Shown: one piece after another, positions 38,713 through 48,320 of the stretch
Position numbering within the stretch: position 1 is the stretch's first letter
Layout of the letters: each line of letters begins with the position of its first letter
NCBI GenBank assembly: GCA_002505765.1
Contig: DAVZ01000027.1
Coordinates: forward strand, 1 to 64,000
Direction: 5' to 3'
DNA length: 64,000 nucleotides
From: Methanobacterium sp. UBA176
GTDB taxonomy: Archaea > Methanobacteriota > Methanobacteria > Methanobacteriales > Methanobacteriaceae
Made by a program: the position numbers and the translations under genes
The notes under the pieces: generated by a model
Told to the model about the DNA's origin: nothing
The model's input: only the letters and a program-made list of their open reading frames with translations
The model's database searches: none

Positions 38713-41486
38713 GACTGCACCCCAATACTGCCTGTACGTATTATATTATCAGGTTTTGTTCCTGAATCATAAATAAATTTAATTACATTATTATAACGTT
38801 CTATAATTGCTTTTCGTTTAAGTTTAAGATTTGCAGTTAAATCTGTGCCTATAGAAAGATCGTTTTTCAAAATTGTCCATGATTTAATCTCTTCCGGGCG
38901 AGAAAGTCGTTTATTTATTTCTTTAATATATCCATTAAGATTATCAAGCTTATCCGGTTCATCCGACCATATAAGTGCACTGCAGTAGGGTTTCCCATCA
39001 CCAATTACCATTGCTTCATCAATTCCCGGTATATTTTTAAGCATTCCTTCAATTTTTAAGGGACTTATTGTCTTTCCATAGGAATTTACTATAACTTCCT
39101 TTTTACGGCCGGTGATCACAAGACTACCTTCTGGCGTCATATGGCCCAAATCACCAGTGCAAAGCCAACCCTCTTTAAAAAGAGACTTTTTATCATTTTT
39201 AAAATAGCCTGATGTCACCTGCGGCCCTTTTATCAGTATTTCACCATCTTCATCTATACTAATGTCAGTGGAAGGAAGAGGTTCACCAACTGTGCCTATT
39301 CTGTTTCTTCCAATCCTGTTAATAGTTACAAGCGGTGCTTCAGTTAATCCATAGGCATTATAGACTTCAATACCCATTTCATGGTAGGATTGAAGCAAAT
39401 CATCGCTTACTGGAGCAGAACCAACAATCAACTGAGCGCATCTATCCAGACCTGTCTTTTTAAGAATTTCTCTTTTGATTAATTTTCCTAAAATTTTCTT
39501 TAACACTCCTCTGGAATTAAGGTAAATTCTCCCTATTCTTGATTCCAAAACATTATACCATACCTTTTCATAGAAACGGGGTACTGAAAAGAATATTTTA
39601 GGCCTTACATTCCTGAGGGCTTTAGCAAGATCATGGAAATTTTCCAGGAAATAAAGATTTAAAGCTGCAGGTGCATAATATGGCGAATAAATTCCCATAA
39701 TTCCCTCCACTACATGATTCATTGGAAGGAATGAAAGATAAGATACTTCACTAATTCTATCTTTCCATGGAGGCATTGAAGCTATGAATTCTGCCATCCA
39801 CCGGAGATTTCCATGGTTAAACATAACCCCTTTTGATTTTCCAGTTGTTCCAGAAGTATAACGTATAGTGGCTAAGTCATTGAAATTTATAGGAACATTT
39901 ATGATTTCGTCTATATTTTCACCGATTTTAAGAAATTCTTTCCATGACATAATATGCAAATTATTACCAATGCTTTCTTCGCAGAAAGAAACAATGGGAA
40001 TTGAAATATTAATTTTATTTAAATCCTTTAAAAGTTGAACTGTGCCCGCAAACAGTATTTTTGCACCGCTGTTATCTAAAATTTCTTTAATTTCCTCTAT
40101 AGGACTTGTATAGTAAATAGGAACACTTACAGCGCCTGAAAGACCAATTGCAATGTCCAGGGTAAGATATCTTGTGCTGTTTAAACCTACTATGGCTATT
40201 CTATCTCCTTTATTAACTCCCATATTCTGAAGAGATTTTAAAGCTAAAATTATGTTTTGGTAAATGTCAGCTGAACTGGAGTTTTTAATTTCACCTTTAA
40301 TAATATCATAATAATTAACTGGCATGCTTCCACTTTTAAGTCTAAATAAAACCTGTTCATAAACCGTGCGATCAGATCTGTGGAAAAATCCGTAATAAAC
40401 TGCAAATTCAAGGATTTTGGGCAGTAATTCCTGCCATTTATAACTGTATGGTCCAACTAATTCATCAGTATTATCTCTCCTGTAATCCCTATTTTCATGG
40501 AAGTAAGGCGAAAGGGTGTTCATGGTTTCAAGTAATCTTGATGTCCCCTTTCCAAATAAATGGCCCATAGAAGCAAATTTTTGGATAATTGAACCATTTA
40601 AAGGTATATATATCGGATTATTGAGCTTGATATCCAGATTTTCCTGACACCATGCTTTAGTAAATTGAACAAGTTCTTTTACTGTAGGTAATGAATCTTT
40701 TGGGGCAGTTAAATGAAATGTTTTATTTGCTGCCCGCTTGTCAAATGTTAATTTAACTACAGCATCTGCAACGTAATCTACAGGCACTAAATTAATTTTC
40801 ATTGATGATGAGACAGGAATTAGTGGTAATTTTCCATTTAAATAAAGCCTAAGGGGCACATAAACCGTGTTAAAAGTTTTAATGTAACCTGTGGATGATT
40901 CACCTGCAATCATGCTCGGCCGGAAAATTGATACATCAAATTCAGATTTTCTTACTCGGGATTCGCTTTCATACTTTGTTTTTTCATAATCACTTAAAAA
41001 TCCATATTTAGAAGTTAGAGAATCTTCAGAAACAGCACCCATTTTCCCACCAGCCACATAAGCAGTTGATATGTGAGAAAATCGCTCCAGTCCATGGTCT
41101 TTATGAGCTAAATGTGCCAGTTTCAGGATATTTTGAGTTCCCTTCACATTTGTCTTTTGAAGTTCTTCAAGGGTGGCTTTAAGTCTCCAGTCTGCAGCAG
41201 CATGGATTACATGAGTAACAGTTTTAACTAACTTATTATAATCACTATTTTCTAATCCCAGTTCATTTTTTGAAATATCTCCATTTACTACATGAATTCT
41301 GTTACTTATTTCGTCTAAAAGTTCTGGAATCTCCCACCAAGCTCTACATAGCCTATTAACAGCATCTTTCTTATTTTTACCCCTTACTAATGCAATGATA
41401 TCAATATCATGATGTTTAAGAATTTTTAGAGTAATCTGTGTGCCTAAAAATCCATTAGCACCAGTTAAAAGAATATATTTATTCAT
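38709..41486 (-). CDS. SDR reductase-acyl ligase fusion
   Basis: 925 residues. Residues 1 to about 365 form an extended SDR of the acyl/thioester reductase type (LLTGANGFLGTQI, FRPSMIAG, active site YEKTK). Residues about 390-925 form a long-chain acyl-CoA synthetase-type adenylating domain (RYTSGTTGKSKGVMFNHGN, NAYGLTE, GWLCTGDLG, ITGRKKEVIVNSYGKTISP). There is no carrier-protein domain, and the order is reversed from carboxylic acid reductases (A-PCP-R). Predicted: activate a carboxylic acid and reduce it to an aldehyde or alcohol. Methanogens lack ordinary fatty acid metabolism, so the substrate may be isoprenoid. Confidence 0.85.
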   Translation of the reverse strand: MNKYILLTGANGFLGTQITLKILKHHDIDIIALVRGKNKKDAVNRLCRAWWEIPELLDEISNRIHVVNGDISKNELGLENSDYNKLVKTVTHVIHAAADWRLKATLEELQKTNVKGTQNILKLAHLAHKDHGLERFSHISTAYVAGGKMGAVSEDSLTSKYGFLSDYEKTKYESESRVRKSEFDVSIFRPSMIAGESSTGYIKTFNTVYVPLRLYLNGKLPLIPVSSSMKINLVPVDYVADAVVKLTFDKRAANKTFHLTAPKDSLPTVKELVQFTKAWCQENLDIKLNNPIYIPLNGSIIQKFASMGHLFGKGTSRLLETMNTLSPYFHENRDYRRDNTDELVGPYSYKWQELLPKILEFAVYYGFFHRSDRTVYEQVLFRLKSGSMPVNYYDIIKGEIKNSSSADIYQNIILALKSLQNMGVNKGDRIAIVGLNSTRYLTLDIAIGLSGAVSVPIYYTSPIEEIKEILDNSGAKILFAGTVQLLKDLNKINISIPIVSFCEESIGNNLHIMSWKEFLKIGENIDEIINVPINFNDLATIRYTSGTTGKSKGVMFNHGNLRWMAEFIASMPPWKDRISEVSYLSFLPMNHVVEGIMGIYSPYYAPAALNLYFLENFHDLAKALRNVRPKIFFSVPRFYEKVWYNVLESRIGRIYLNSRGVLKKILGKLIKREILKKTGLDRCAQLIVGSAPVSDDLLQSYHEMGIEVYNAYGLTEAPLVTINRIGRNRIGTVGEPLPSTDISIDEDGEILIKGPQVTSGYFKNDKKSLFKEGWLCTGDLGHMTPEGSLVITGRKKEVIVNSYGKTISPLKIEGMLKNIPGIDEAMVIGDGKPYCSALIWSDEPDKLDNLNGYIKEINKRLSRPEEIKSWTILKNDLSIGTDLTANLKLKRKAIIERYNNVIKFIYDSGTKPDNIIRTGSIGVQS

Positions 41487-42715
41487 TTTCTCACATTCCA
41501 GCCACTTTTTTGTAGAAAATTTCTCAATATTTCAGGATTTTGACTGACACGGTTAAGATGCTCGATAAATCCATTTTTTAATTTTTCCTTCTGTATTTCA
41601 GGATTTACTATCAGTTCATCAACCTTTTCTTCCAATTTATTCCAGACTTCAGACGACTTAAAATCTACTAAATAATCTTCCAATCCTAATTCCCCATAAA
41701 AGCCCCTAAGACGAGTATCGTGCCCTACAGCTATTTGGGGAATTTGGGCTTCAAGAGATAAAACTCCTGCATGATAACGGGAAGTTACAAGCAAATCAAG
41801 ATTTCTAAGGATATTTGTTATCTGTGATGCATTAAATTCCCTGGATGAGAATATTTTCACCATTTCAGGACTTTTTATTTTACCTTTTATACTTCTAGCA
41901 AGTGGTTCGTCCACCTCTTCCATGCAAATTAGGGCTATCATTTTACCATATTTTTCAATGATTCTATCAGCTTTCTGAGCCCATTTAAGACTCAGTTCTT
42001 TGCTACCTTTAATTCTATCCTTTGAGCGGGAAAAATAATAGGGCCATTTATACAGATTTTCTTTTTTTCCCCATGGACGCATTACCACCGGCCATAGATA
42101 GAAATCAATTGGTGCTAACCCCACAACTCCTGAATTAGAGTCTGGCCAGCTTTTTTTTAAGATATTTTTGTCTTTTTTTTCTGTTTTAAAGGTAAATGCA
42201 CAGTCTGCTGTGACATCTATTGGAGCAGTAACTCCTATTTTTTTGAGCTCTTCGGCAGCAGATTCTGTCCTGGTCAAAATTAAATCGGTTTTACTTGCTT
42301 CTCTCTTGACTAACCACCTGTTAAAAGAGGATAAATGACCAACATCAACTGCATAAGCAATGCTTGGCTTTTTAAATGTATATGCACACCGGGTGGCCCA
42401 CAAAAAAGCCCAGAGGAGGGCTGAAGTCCATGTATCCATGTAACAGCTTCCTTCAACTAATAAAAGAACATCATGTTCTTTAACCAGTCCTCTTATATCT
42501 AAAAAGAATACTGATGCAATTGGTGCGATTTTCAAAAATTCATCTTCTTTAAGATAACGCCTTAAATTAGCTTCATTTAATGTAGGAACAGTAATAAGAG
42601 CTTCAGGACCCAAAATAGACCTTACATCTTCTATTATAGATAATAATCTTGCTTCAGAACCTGTATTATTGGCGCCGTTATAACCGGCTAAAAGAACTTT
42701 TGGAGAATCTTTCAT
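41483..42715 (-). CDS. Polysaccharide pyruvyltransferase-like protein
   Basis: 410 residues, PF04230-like: GYNGANNTGSEARLLSIIEDV at the N-terminus, LLVEGSCYMDTW, TRTESAAEELKKIG, DCAFTF, LLVTSRYHAGVLSLEAQIPQIAVGHDTRLRG. Members transfer pyruvyl groups to glycans or polyprenyl-linked sugars, or are GT-B-like relatives. It overlaps the fusion gene by four bases. In this operon it may modify a lipid head group, which is inference. Confidence 0.82.
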   Translation of the reverse strand: MKDSPKVLLAGYNGANNTGSEARLLSIIEDVRSILGPEALITVPTLNEANLRRYLKEDEFLKIAPIASVFFLDIRGLVKEHDVLLLVEGSCYMDTWTSALLWAFLWATRCAYTFKKPSIAYAVDVGHLSSFNRWLVKREASKTDLILTRTESAAEELKKIGVTAPIDVTADCAFTFKTEKKDKNILKKSWPDSNSGVVGLAPIDFYLWPVVMRPWGKKENLYKWPYYFSRSKDRIKGSKELSLKWAQKADRIIEKYGKMIALICMEEVDEPLARSIKGKIKSPEMVKIFSSREFNASQITNILRNLDLLVTSRYHAGVLSLEAQIPQIAVGHDTRLRGFYGELGLEDYLVDFKSSEVWNKLEEKVDELIVNPEIQKEKLKNGFIEHLNRVSQNPEILRNFLQKSGWNVRK

Positions 42716-42820
42716 ACCATTTCAACCATATTTTTATTTTAAAAGAGGTCTAAATATTATAAATACTTTGATATTGCAAAAATATAAATAATTATAAGTC
42801 TTATTTTTGCCTTTTAATCC

Positions 42821-44326
42821 TCACTCACCTTTAATTATCAATTCAGCGGCATTTTTACCCGAATAAATTACACTTGGCACACCAGAAGGCCCTACCCAGT
42901 GACCAGCATGATAAAGTCCTTTAATAAATGGAATTTTCTGTTTCCATTGTTTTAAATCCGTATAACTCCAACCAACTGCAGCACCGTGGTAATTATGAGT
43001 ATAACGATGCATAGTTAATGGTGTGGCTATATCCAGATATAGGATATGCTGACTGAGGTCAGGTATATAATTTTCAAGTTTTTTTACTAAATTTGATGCA
43101 AATTTCTTTTTGAATTCCTGATATTCCTCTCCCCTCTGTAATTCTTGCCCTGCTTTCCAGTAATTTTTAAAATCAAATGTTGCTGGAAAAACAATTTGAA
43201 TTCCATAAATATCAGGATCTGCTCCATCACTACGATATTTTGGGAAATTCAAATGAAATGAAGATTTTTCAGGGTCATTCGGTGTCATAGCTTCGTCTAT
43301 GTCTAATGAAGAGTTAATAAACACATCTGAACCATCAAAACCATATTCAGAGGGATCTATGTCAGTAACAATAGAAGCAATGAAATATGTATCAGAAACA
43401 ACTGTTGTATCTAACTTTTTCTTAAATTTTAAAGGCATTAACTCAGGATCCATAAGTTTATAAAATGTTGTTTTAGCATCCATTGCAGATACAACATTTT
43501 CGCATTCAAATTCACTGCCATCTTTCAGTACAACACCAGTTACTTTTTTCTCTTCTATTTTAATTCTCTTTACAGGGCTTGAATAGAATATTTCTCCACC
43601 ATTTTTGAGCACAGCTTCTTCAAATGCATCTGCAATCCTTTGCGATCCACCAACAGGGGCGTGAGCTCTTCCTTTTAGTGCAAATCCAATGAAAGCAAGC
43701 ATTCCAATGGCACTGATATCTTTAATAGGGGCAATGCTAAAAAGCGCCACGCGAAGACCTTTTAGTTCATCTCCTGGAAACAATAATTCAAGGAATTTTT
43801 CAGCAGGCATCTTACTATATTTCAGGATTTTTCTCAGTTTAAAGGGGATTTGTATTCCCATTAAAATCTTGGAGAAAATAAACATTAATTCAGGACTTTG
43901 AGATGGTGCCTGACTCAATTCCCTCTCAATTTCAAGGGATTCTTCGACCAATTTATTCAATGATTCTTTTTTTACTTCTGGATATGTTTTCAAAATTGAA
44001 TTTTCAAATTTCTCCTGGTTCTTGGTTAATATAATGTCTGATCCTTCATTTGGGCCCATATAATGACCCACTGGTTCATGAAAAGCAAATTCAAGTGGTT
44101 GAACATTAAATTCCTTGAGCATTTCATTTATTCTTTGTGGAAAAGCTGTCCAATGAGCACTTATATCAAAAATTACCCCTTTTCTGGTAAAAGAAGTATA
44201 GTAACCTCCTGGTTTAATATGTTGCTCAAATACAGCTACTTTTTTCCCAGCTTTGGCAAGATAAGCTGCAGAACTTAAACCTGCTATCCCACCACCAATT
44301 ACTATTATATCATATTTTTCGTTCAT
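42821..44326 (-). CDS. CrtI/phytoene desaturase-like FAD oxidoreductase
   Basis: 501 residues. N-terminal dinucleotide fold DIIVIGGGIAGLSSAAYLAKAGKKVAVFEQHIKPGGYYTSF, a flavin-contact GGSQRIADAFEEAVLKNGGEIFYSS (about 225), and the family C-terminal LYHAGHWVGPSGVPSVIYSGKNAAELI. Full length for CrtI/CrtO-type desaturases, isomerases and retinol-saturase relatives, which act on polyprenoid chains. No phytoene synthase is in the window. It lies 12 bases upstream-side of the Fe-S protein gene. Confidence 0.88.
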   Translation of the reverse strand: MNEKYDIIVIGGGIAGLSSAAYLAKAGKKVAVFEQHIKPGGYYTSFTRKGVIFDISAHWTAFPQRINEMLKEFNVQPLEFAFHEPVGHYMGPNEGSDIILTKNQEKFENSILKTYPEVKKESLNKLVEESLEIERELSQAPSQSPELMFIFSKILMGIQIPFKLRKILKYSKMPAEKFLELLFPGDELKGLRVALFSIAPIKDISAIGMLAFIGFALKGRAHAPVGGSQRIADAFEEAVLKNGGEIFYSSPVKRIKIEEKKVTGVVLKDGSEFECENVVSAMDAKTTFYKLMDPELMPLKFKKKLDTTVVSDTYFIASIVTDIDPSEYGFDGSDVFINSSLDIDEAMTPNDPEKSSFHLNFPKYRSDGADPDIYGIQIVFPATFDFKNYWKAGQELQRGEEYQEFKKKFASNLVKKLENYIPDLSQHILYLDIATPLTMHRYTHNYHGAAVGWSYTDLKQWKQKIPFIKGLYHAGHWVGPSGVPSVIYSGKNAAELIIKGE

Positions 44327-44337
44327 ATTAATACTTT

Positions 44338-45249
44338 TTATTTTGAATTTAATAAATTTTCTAATCTACCTTTAATTTGCATGTATTGCATTCTATTAAA
44401 GCTGCAATCTCGCATACAAATGGTACAACCATGACATAAATCCTTAATTATCCTTGTTTTTGTGCCATTTCCAATAGATTCTTCAATAATTGCATTTCCA
44501 GGGCAGTTTTTAATGCACCTGCCACATTTAGCACAAAAATCAGGGACCCATGAATGTTCATTACAATCATTAAATGGCAAATTTTGAATACTTGTAAATA
44601 TTGCAGATATTCGCTGTCTTGGTCCAAATTCAGGTGATATAAGCATTCCATGTCTTCCTCTGTATCCTAAACCTGCCTTCTGGGCGAGATGAGGGTACAT
44701 TACAAATCCACCTGCAGGATGACTGGCATGAGCAGCAAACCCATTAGATCTTAAAAATTCAGCGAGTTCATTTGTCTTTTTACCAAGTTCATCATAGGTT
44801 GCAATACCAATTTCCTGAGTTTCTGGACTCGGAGCTGCATCAATGGCTATTTTATCCATTTCCATAATAAGAACAATTGCATTCTCATATAAAATTGCTT
44901 TATCCTTAAAAATTAACTCCAAAGGGACATTTACGTATCCTATCCCATGAATTCCTATTGAATATGCATAAATTTCAAGTTTTCCGATGAAATCATTTTC
45001 AGCCTGAATTTTTGGATTTTCTGGATTATTTTTCAGTGATTTAACTGTGAATTCCATATTTTTGGCTATTGAAAGCTGTTTTGGAATAGTTTTTAGTGTA
45101 ATTTTCAATTTATCAGGCATGAGCTTTTCTGGAGATGATTGTGAAGCCATCACACATCCTTCTTTTTCATTTATGCTGTTTTCAAGCTGATTAATTTTAT
45201 TTAACCTGTAATCAGCGTATTTATTCTTTATTTTTTCTATAACGTTCAT
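44338..45249 (-). CDS. QueG-like Fe-S protein with dicluster ferredoxin domain
   Basis: 303 residues. The C-terminal half has two [4Fe-4S] motifs, CAKCGRCIKNCP (about 240) and CHGCTICMRDCS (about 272), in the double-cluster layout of epoxyqueuosine reductase and reductive dehalogenases; before it lies HPAGGFVMYPHLAQKAGLGYRGRHGMLISPEFGPRQR, which matches their cofactor-binding region. The N-terminal domain is divergent. It may use cobalamin or simply pass electrons to the flavoenzymes of the operon. Confidence 0.8.
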   Translation of the reverse strand: MNVIEKIKNKYADYRLNKINQLENSINEKEGCVMASQSSPEKLMPDKLKITLKTIPKQLSIAKNMEFTVKSLKNNPENPKIQAENDFIGKLEIYAYSIGIHGIGYVNVPLELIFKDKAILYENAIVLIMEMDKIAIDAAPSPETQEIGIATYDELGKKTNELAEFLRSNGFAAHASHPAGGFVMYPHLAQKAGLGYRGRHGMLISPEFGPRQRISAIFTSIQNLPFNDCNEHSWVPDFCAKCGRCIKNCPGNAIIEESIGNGTKTRIIKDLCHGCTICMRDCSFNRMQYMQIKGRLENLLNSK

Positions 45250-45282
45250 ATGCTCACCTTTAAATTTTCTGTTTAAATCTCC

Positions 45283-45906
45283 TCAATCAATTTTTACAGC
45301 ATCTAAAATAAATTCTGCATGGTTAGACAATCGTTTCCAAGCTACATTCATAAAATTTTCATCTTCCTCGTATTTCAGGATGAAATACTCAAATATAAGA
45401 TAAACTGCAAAGTAAAAATACTCATATGCAAGTATTTTAGGATCTACTGGCTTTATCATTTTTTTTTCTATCATTTTTTTAAAAATTTCTTCCCATGCTT
45501 TTAATGGTTCTTCTAAAAGTACAGTTTGGTAGAAATCTCTGATTTTATCGTTGTGATAGAGCTCTATAGATATGATTCTCCAAATTTTTTCATTTTTTGG
45601 AGCACTCATCCTTTTAATAAATGCCCTTGCACCAACTTCAAAAAATAATTCTGGTGTTTCCAGTAATTTCTCCATTTCTTCCTCCGGAAGACTACCACTT
45701 GCTAATTCAGACATAAAAAAGTCAATTATAGCATCCAGAATAGCTTCTTTATTTTTATAATGATTATATATTGAACTTTCTCTTATTCCCACTTCTCTTG
45801 CAATTTCACGGACTGATACCGCATCAAAACCTTTTTTTGAGAAGAGATCGAGAGATACGTCGAATATTTTCTCTTTTGTTGGTTTTTTTGTTGTTTGATT
45901 TTTCAT
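45283..45906 (-). CDS. TetR/AcrR-family regulator
   Basis: 207 residues: N-terminal helix-turn-helix domain ([47 protein letters not shown], about 11-58), then an all-helical ligand domain. First gene of the leftward operon, 33 bases before the Fe-S protein gene. Three imperfect copies of the palindrome CTAACGAACGTTCGTTAG in front of it point to autoregulation. TetR-type repressors often sense lipids or hydrophobic molecules, in keeping with the operon content. Confidence 0.92.
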   Translation of the reverse strand: MKNQTTKKPTKEKIFDVSLDLFSKKGFDAVSVREIAREVGIRESSIYNHYKNKEAILDAIIDFFMSELASGSLPEEEMEKLLETPELFFEVGARAFIKRMSAPKNEKIWRIISIELYHNDKIRDFYQTVLLEEPLKAWEEIFKKMIEKKMIKPVDPKILAYEYFYFAVYLIFEYFILKYEEDENFMNVAWKRLSNHAEFILDAVKID

Positions 45907-45923
45907 GATTTACCCCATAACAA

Positions 45924-45941
45924 CTAACAAACGTTTATCAC
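45924..45941. promoter_or_regulatory. TetR operator-like palindrome 1
   Basis: CTAACAAACGTTTATCAC matches the inferred palindrome CTAACGAACGTTCGTTAG at 13 of 18 positions and lies 18 bases before the tetR start. Confidence 0.6.
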
Positions 45942-45989
45942 ACGCCTGACTTAACTCAAAAATTTCATACGAATTTAAAATGTTAAATA

Positions 45990-46007
45990 CTAACGAACAC
46001 TTATTAG
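45990..46007. promoter_or_regulatory. TetR operator-like palindrome 2
   Basis: CTAACGAACACTTATTAG matches the inferred palindrome at 14 of 18 positions; it would lie just downstream of the predicted transcript start. Confidence 0.65.
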
Positions 46008-46036
46008 CTTGGTGCACCATACTATTGTTGGACCAC

Positions 46037-46044
46037 TATATAAA
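46037..46044 (-). promoter_or_regulatory. TATA box of the tetR operon
   Basis: TTTATATAG on the minus strand, between palindromes 2 and 3, predicting a start near 46015 and a leader of about 110 bases. It reads almost as well rightward, where no gene follows. Confidence 0.5.
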
Positions 46045-46045
46045 G

Positions 46046-46063
46046 TTAACGAACGTACGTTAG
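46046..46063. promoter_or_regulatory. TetR operator-like palindrome 3
   Basis: TTAACGAACGTACGTTAG matches the inferred palindrome at 16 of 18 positions, the best of the three. It abuts the TATA box where the BRE would be, so binding should block TBP/TFB. Confidence 0.7.
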
Positions 46064-46999
46064 TAAAATAATAACAACAATTTTAATGATTTAGAATTAA
46101 ATTTAAAATCCTTTTTTTCTTTTTGTAGGGGGTCTGGGGGATACTTTTTCTTTAAAAAAATTACTTTTCAAATGCTCTAATGCACAACCAACTTTTTAAT
46201 CCATGTACATATAGTGGGTGAACCACTCAAAAAAGATAAGGAGGTCCATTAATTATGAAGCTAAGTGTAATAAAACACTCAAAAACAGGGATAATCTTCT
46301 ATAATCCTGGAGTATTCCGAGAGATGATAATCTGATTATTTTCCCTCCAAGGAATTTGATAAATTCTATAATGAAACAGTACAAAGCCTAAATATTTAAA
46401 AAACATGGAAAGAGATTCTTTAAACTCTGGAACAACCACAAACACCCCTTAGATTTAAACATATAGAAGACTGGATCAATTTCATACAGGAAGATATGTC
46501 CTTCTTATTAAATTTGATACACAAACAACTCTAAACTCATTCAATTAGAGGTAAATGGAAAAAGAAACGTAAAAATAAGTTAATGAGGTTAATAATATTT
46601 ATATAAAATACAGTGTTTAGTGGGATTTAGGGATTATATAAATGAAGATAAAATCATTAGGTTGGAAAGACGTTAGATGACCTATTAAGATATTTAGCCT
46701 TTGAAAATAAGGAAGGAAAGAAAGGTAAAGATTTAGTTTATAATCATTTATTTGCCAGTTTAAATTAAAGATAAAAGAAGATTAACTATTCTTGAAGGGA
46801 GAAAAATAAGGATTTACCAGGGGTGACTTTTTAATCTACAAAGAGGGAGAATAATGTTTAGATTGTGGTGCTACCATTTAAAAAATTAAAACAGGCAGTA
46901 CTTAATCTTGTCCTTCTATTAAAAGCTCTAATAATATAATATATATAAAAATTAGATAAATAATTCCATCAATCTTATGTACTATGATTTGTGATTTAA
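46064..46999. other. 936-bp gap with decayed coding remnants
   Basis: No intact gene. A strong AAGGAGGTCC precedes ATG 46255, but that frame stops after 26 codons. Scattered protein-like pieces follow in shifting frames (RFFKLWNNHKHPLDLNI near 46420; DDLLRYLAFENKEGKKGKDLVYNHLFASL near 46675). They look like one or two long-dead genes, possibly a transposase, but I do not recognise the family. Confidence 0.45.
46940..46948 (+). promoter_or_regulatory. TATA box for the ACT-domain gene
   Basis: TATATATAA-type sequence about 52-60 bases before ATG 47000, in the midst of a run of alternating A and T. Confidence 0.45.
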
Positions 47000-47656
47000 A
47001 TGAAAGAAGTAGCAATATCAATAAAGGCAGTGAATCAGCCTGGCGTTTTTAAAGAAATAACTAATTTAACAGCAAAATGCAATATAAACATTACTTACAC
47101 CCACTTATTCATAGAAAAAGGGAATATAGCCAATATTTACATGGAATTTGAAAATGTTGAAAACATCAATGAGCTTATAAAGAATATTAAAATGCTTGAT
47201 ACGGTAAAGAAAGTTGAAACTCACCCATCTATTAGTGAAATATATGGAAAAAGAATTATAATAATCGGTGGGGGTGCGCAGGTTGCTCAAGTCGCCCATG
47301 GAGCGATAGCCGAGGCAGATAGACATAACATAAGAGGAGAACACATCAGTATAGATACAATTCCTCTTGTTGGTGAATCAGAACTATCGGATGCAGTTTC
47401 TGCTGTTGGCAGGCTTCCAAGGGTTGGTGCACTTGTTTTAGCAGGGTCTCTTATGGGGGGAAAGATTTCAGAGGCGGTTGAAGAAGTCAAAAATGAGCAT
47501 GATTTGATTGTTATCAGTCTCAACATGCCTGGAAGTGTAACTGAAAAAGCAGACCTTGTTGTAACAGATCCAGTTCAGGCAGGTGTAATGGCAGTTATGG
47601 CCATTGCTGAGACAGCAATTTTTGATATAAAAAAAATTAGACATGCGAAATTTTAA
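47000..47656 (+). CDS. ACT-domain protein (DUF5612-like)
   Basis: 218 residues. An ACT domain covers about 1-75 ([33 protein letters not shown]) and a conserved methanogen domain follows ([42 protein letters not shown]). ACT domains bind amino acids, so this may regulate or sense amino-acid metabolism. The DUF5612 label is from memory. Its stop is followed within two bases by a hairpin cluster. Confidence 0.82.
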   Translation: MKEVAISIKAVNQPGVFKEITNLTAKCNINITYTHLFIEKGNIANIYMEFENVENINELIKNIKMLDTVKKVETHPSISEIYGKRIIIIGGGAQVAQVAHGAIAEADRHNIRGEHISIDTIPLVGESELSDAVSAVGRLPRVGALVLAGSLMGGKISEAVEEVKNEHDLIVISLNMPGSVTEKADLVVTDPVQAGVMAVMAIAETAIFDIKKIRHAKF

Positions 47657-47657
47657 T

Positions 47658-47778
47658 TTAGAAAATGCTTTGCATTTTCTAACTCCCAAAAACCGGAGAT
47701 TTTTAAGGATTTCGCTCTTTAGAAAACATAGCTCAAAAACACGACGTGTTTATGCCCCGAAATCATAGATTTCGAGGG
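47658..47778. repeat. Hairpin cluster after the ACT-domain gene
   Basis: Several stems with three-base loops: TTAGAAAATGC/GCATTTTCTAA around TTT (47658-47682), AAACAC/GTGTTT around GAC (47737-47751) and CCCCGAAATC/GATTTCGAGGG around ATA (47755-47778), plus an imperfect one near 47686. Same architecture as the inserted elements at 34522 and 36188. The first may also act as a terminator. Confidence 0.7.
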
Positions 47779-47838
47779 TTTTCTTCAAAAAAAAAGTATT
47801 TTAAGTAATATATTATGATTTTTTTTGTATTTTATAAG

Positions 47839-48123
47839 TTAACTCATTTCAATTGCTCGAATCAGTTTACTTGCCGCATTTTTGAGTTCAGGGTCTTTGA
47901 TTTCTCCGCTTTCTCTGATTTTAAGAGCCATTGTTAGTACCTGTCGCACATCTTCGGGTTTGAGGTTTTCAGCCATTTCAAGAAATGTCTGATCCATGTC
48001 CTCTTCTACTTTGATTTTTTTTGCATCCATTAACTGCAGCATTACCTGGCAAGCACCCATAATATCGCCGCTTTCAGCATTTAATTCGCACTTTTTATAT
48101 AGTTCTTCAAGTTTAGATTCCAT
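47839..48123 (-). CDS. Small helical protein, paralogue of next gene
   Basis: 94 residues, acidic and helical: ESKLEELYKKCELNAESGDIMGACQVMLQLMDAK, EDVRQVLTMALKIRESGEIKDPELKNAASKLIRAIEMS. ATG 48123 follows GGTGTTA and aligns with the start of the paralogue. No known family recognised. The shared C-terminal K-N-A-A-x-[KR]-L-I-R-A-I-E pattern with 48321-48635 shows a local duplication. Confidence 0.72.
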   Translation of the reverse strand: MESKLEELYKKCELNAESGDIMGACQVMLQLMDAKKIKVEEDMDQTFLEMAENLKPEDVRQVLTMALKIRESGEIKDPELKNAASKLIRAIEMS

Positions 48124-48320
48124 ATTAACACCAGTATAATAATTGTTATTCAATGGATTTATAATTGGTTATTATGAATTTAAAATAAATTAATACTAAT
48201 ATGTTATATACCCCACAATTAAAAAATTAGGGATTTAACTAAACACAAGTTATTACCTTTTTAAAAACAGAATAAATTCAAAATATAAATTTAGGGGCAT
48301 TAAAAAGTCATCAATAGAAA

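Noticed and set aside
46240..46860. Intact insertion sequence
   Set aside because: No terminal repeats, no open transposase frame and no recognised family; only scattered fragments.
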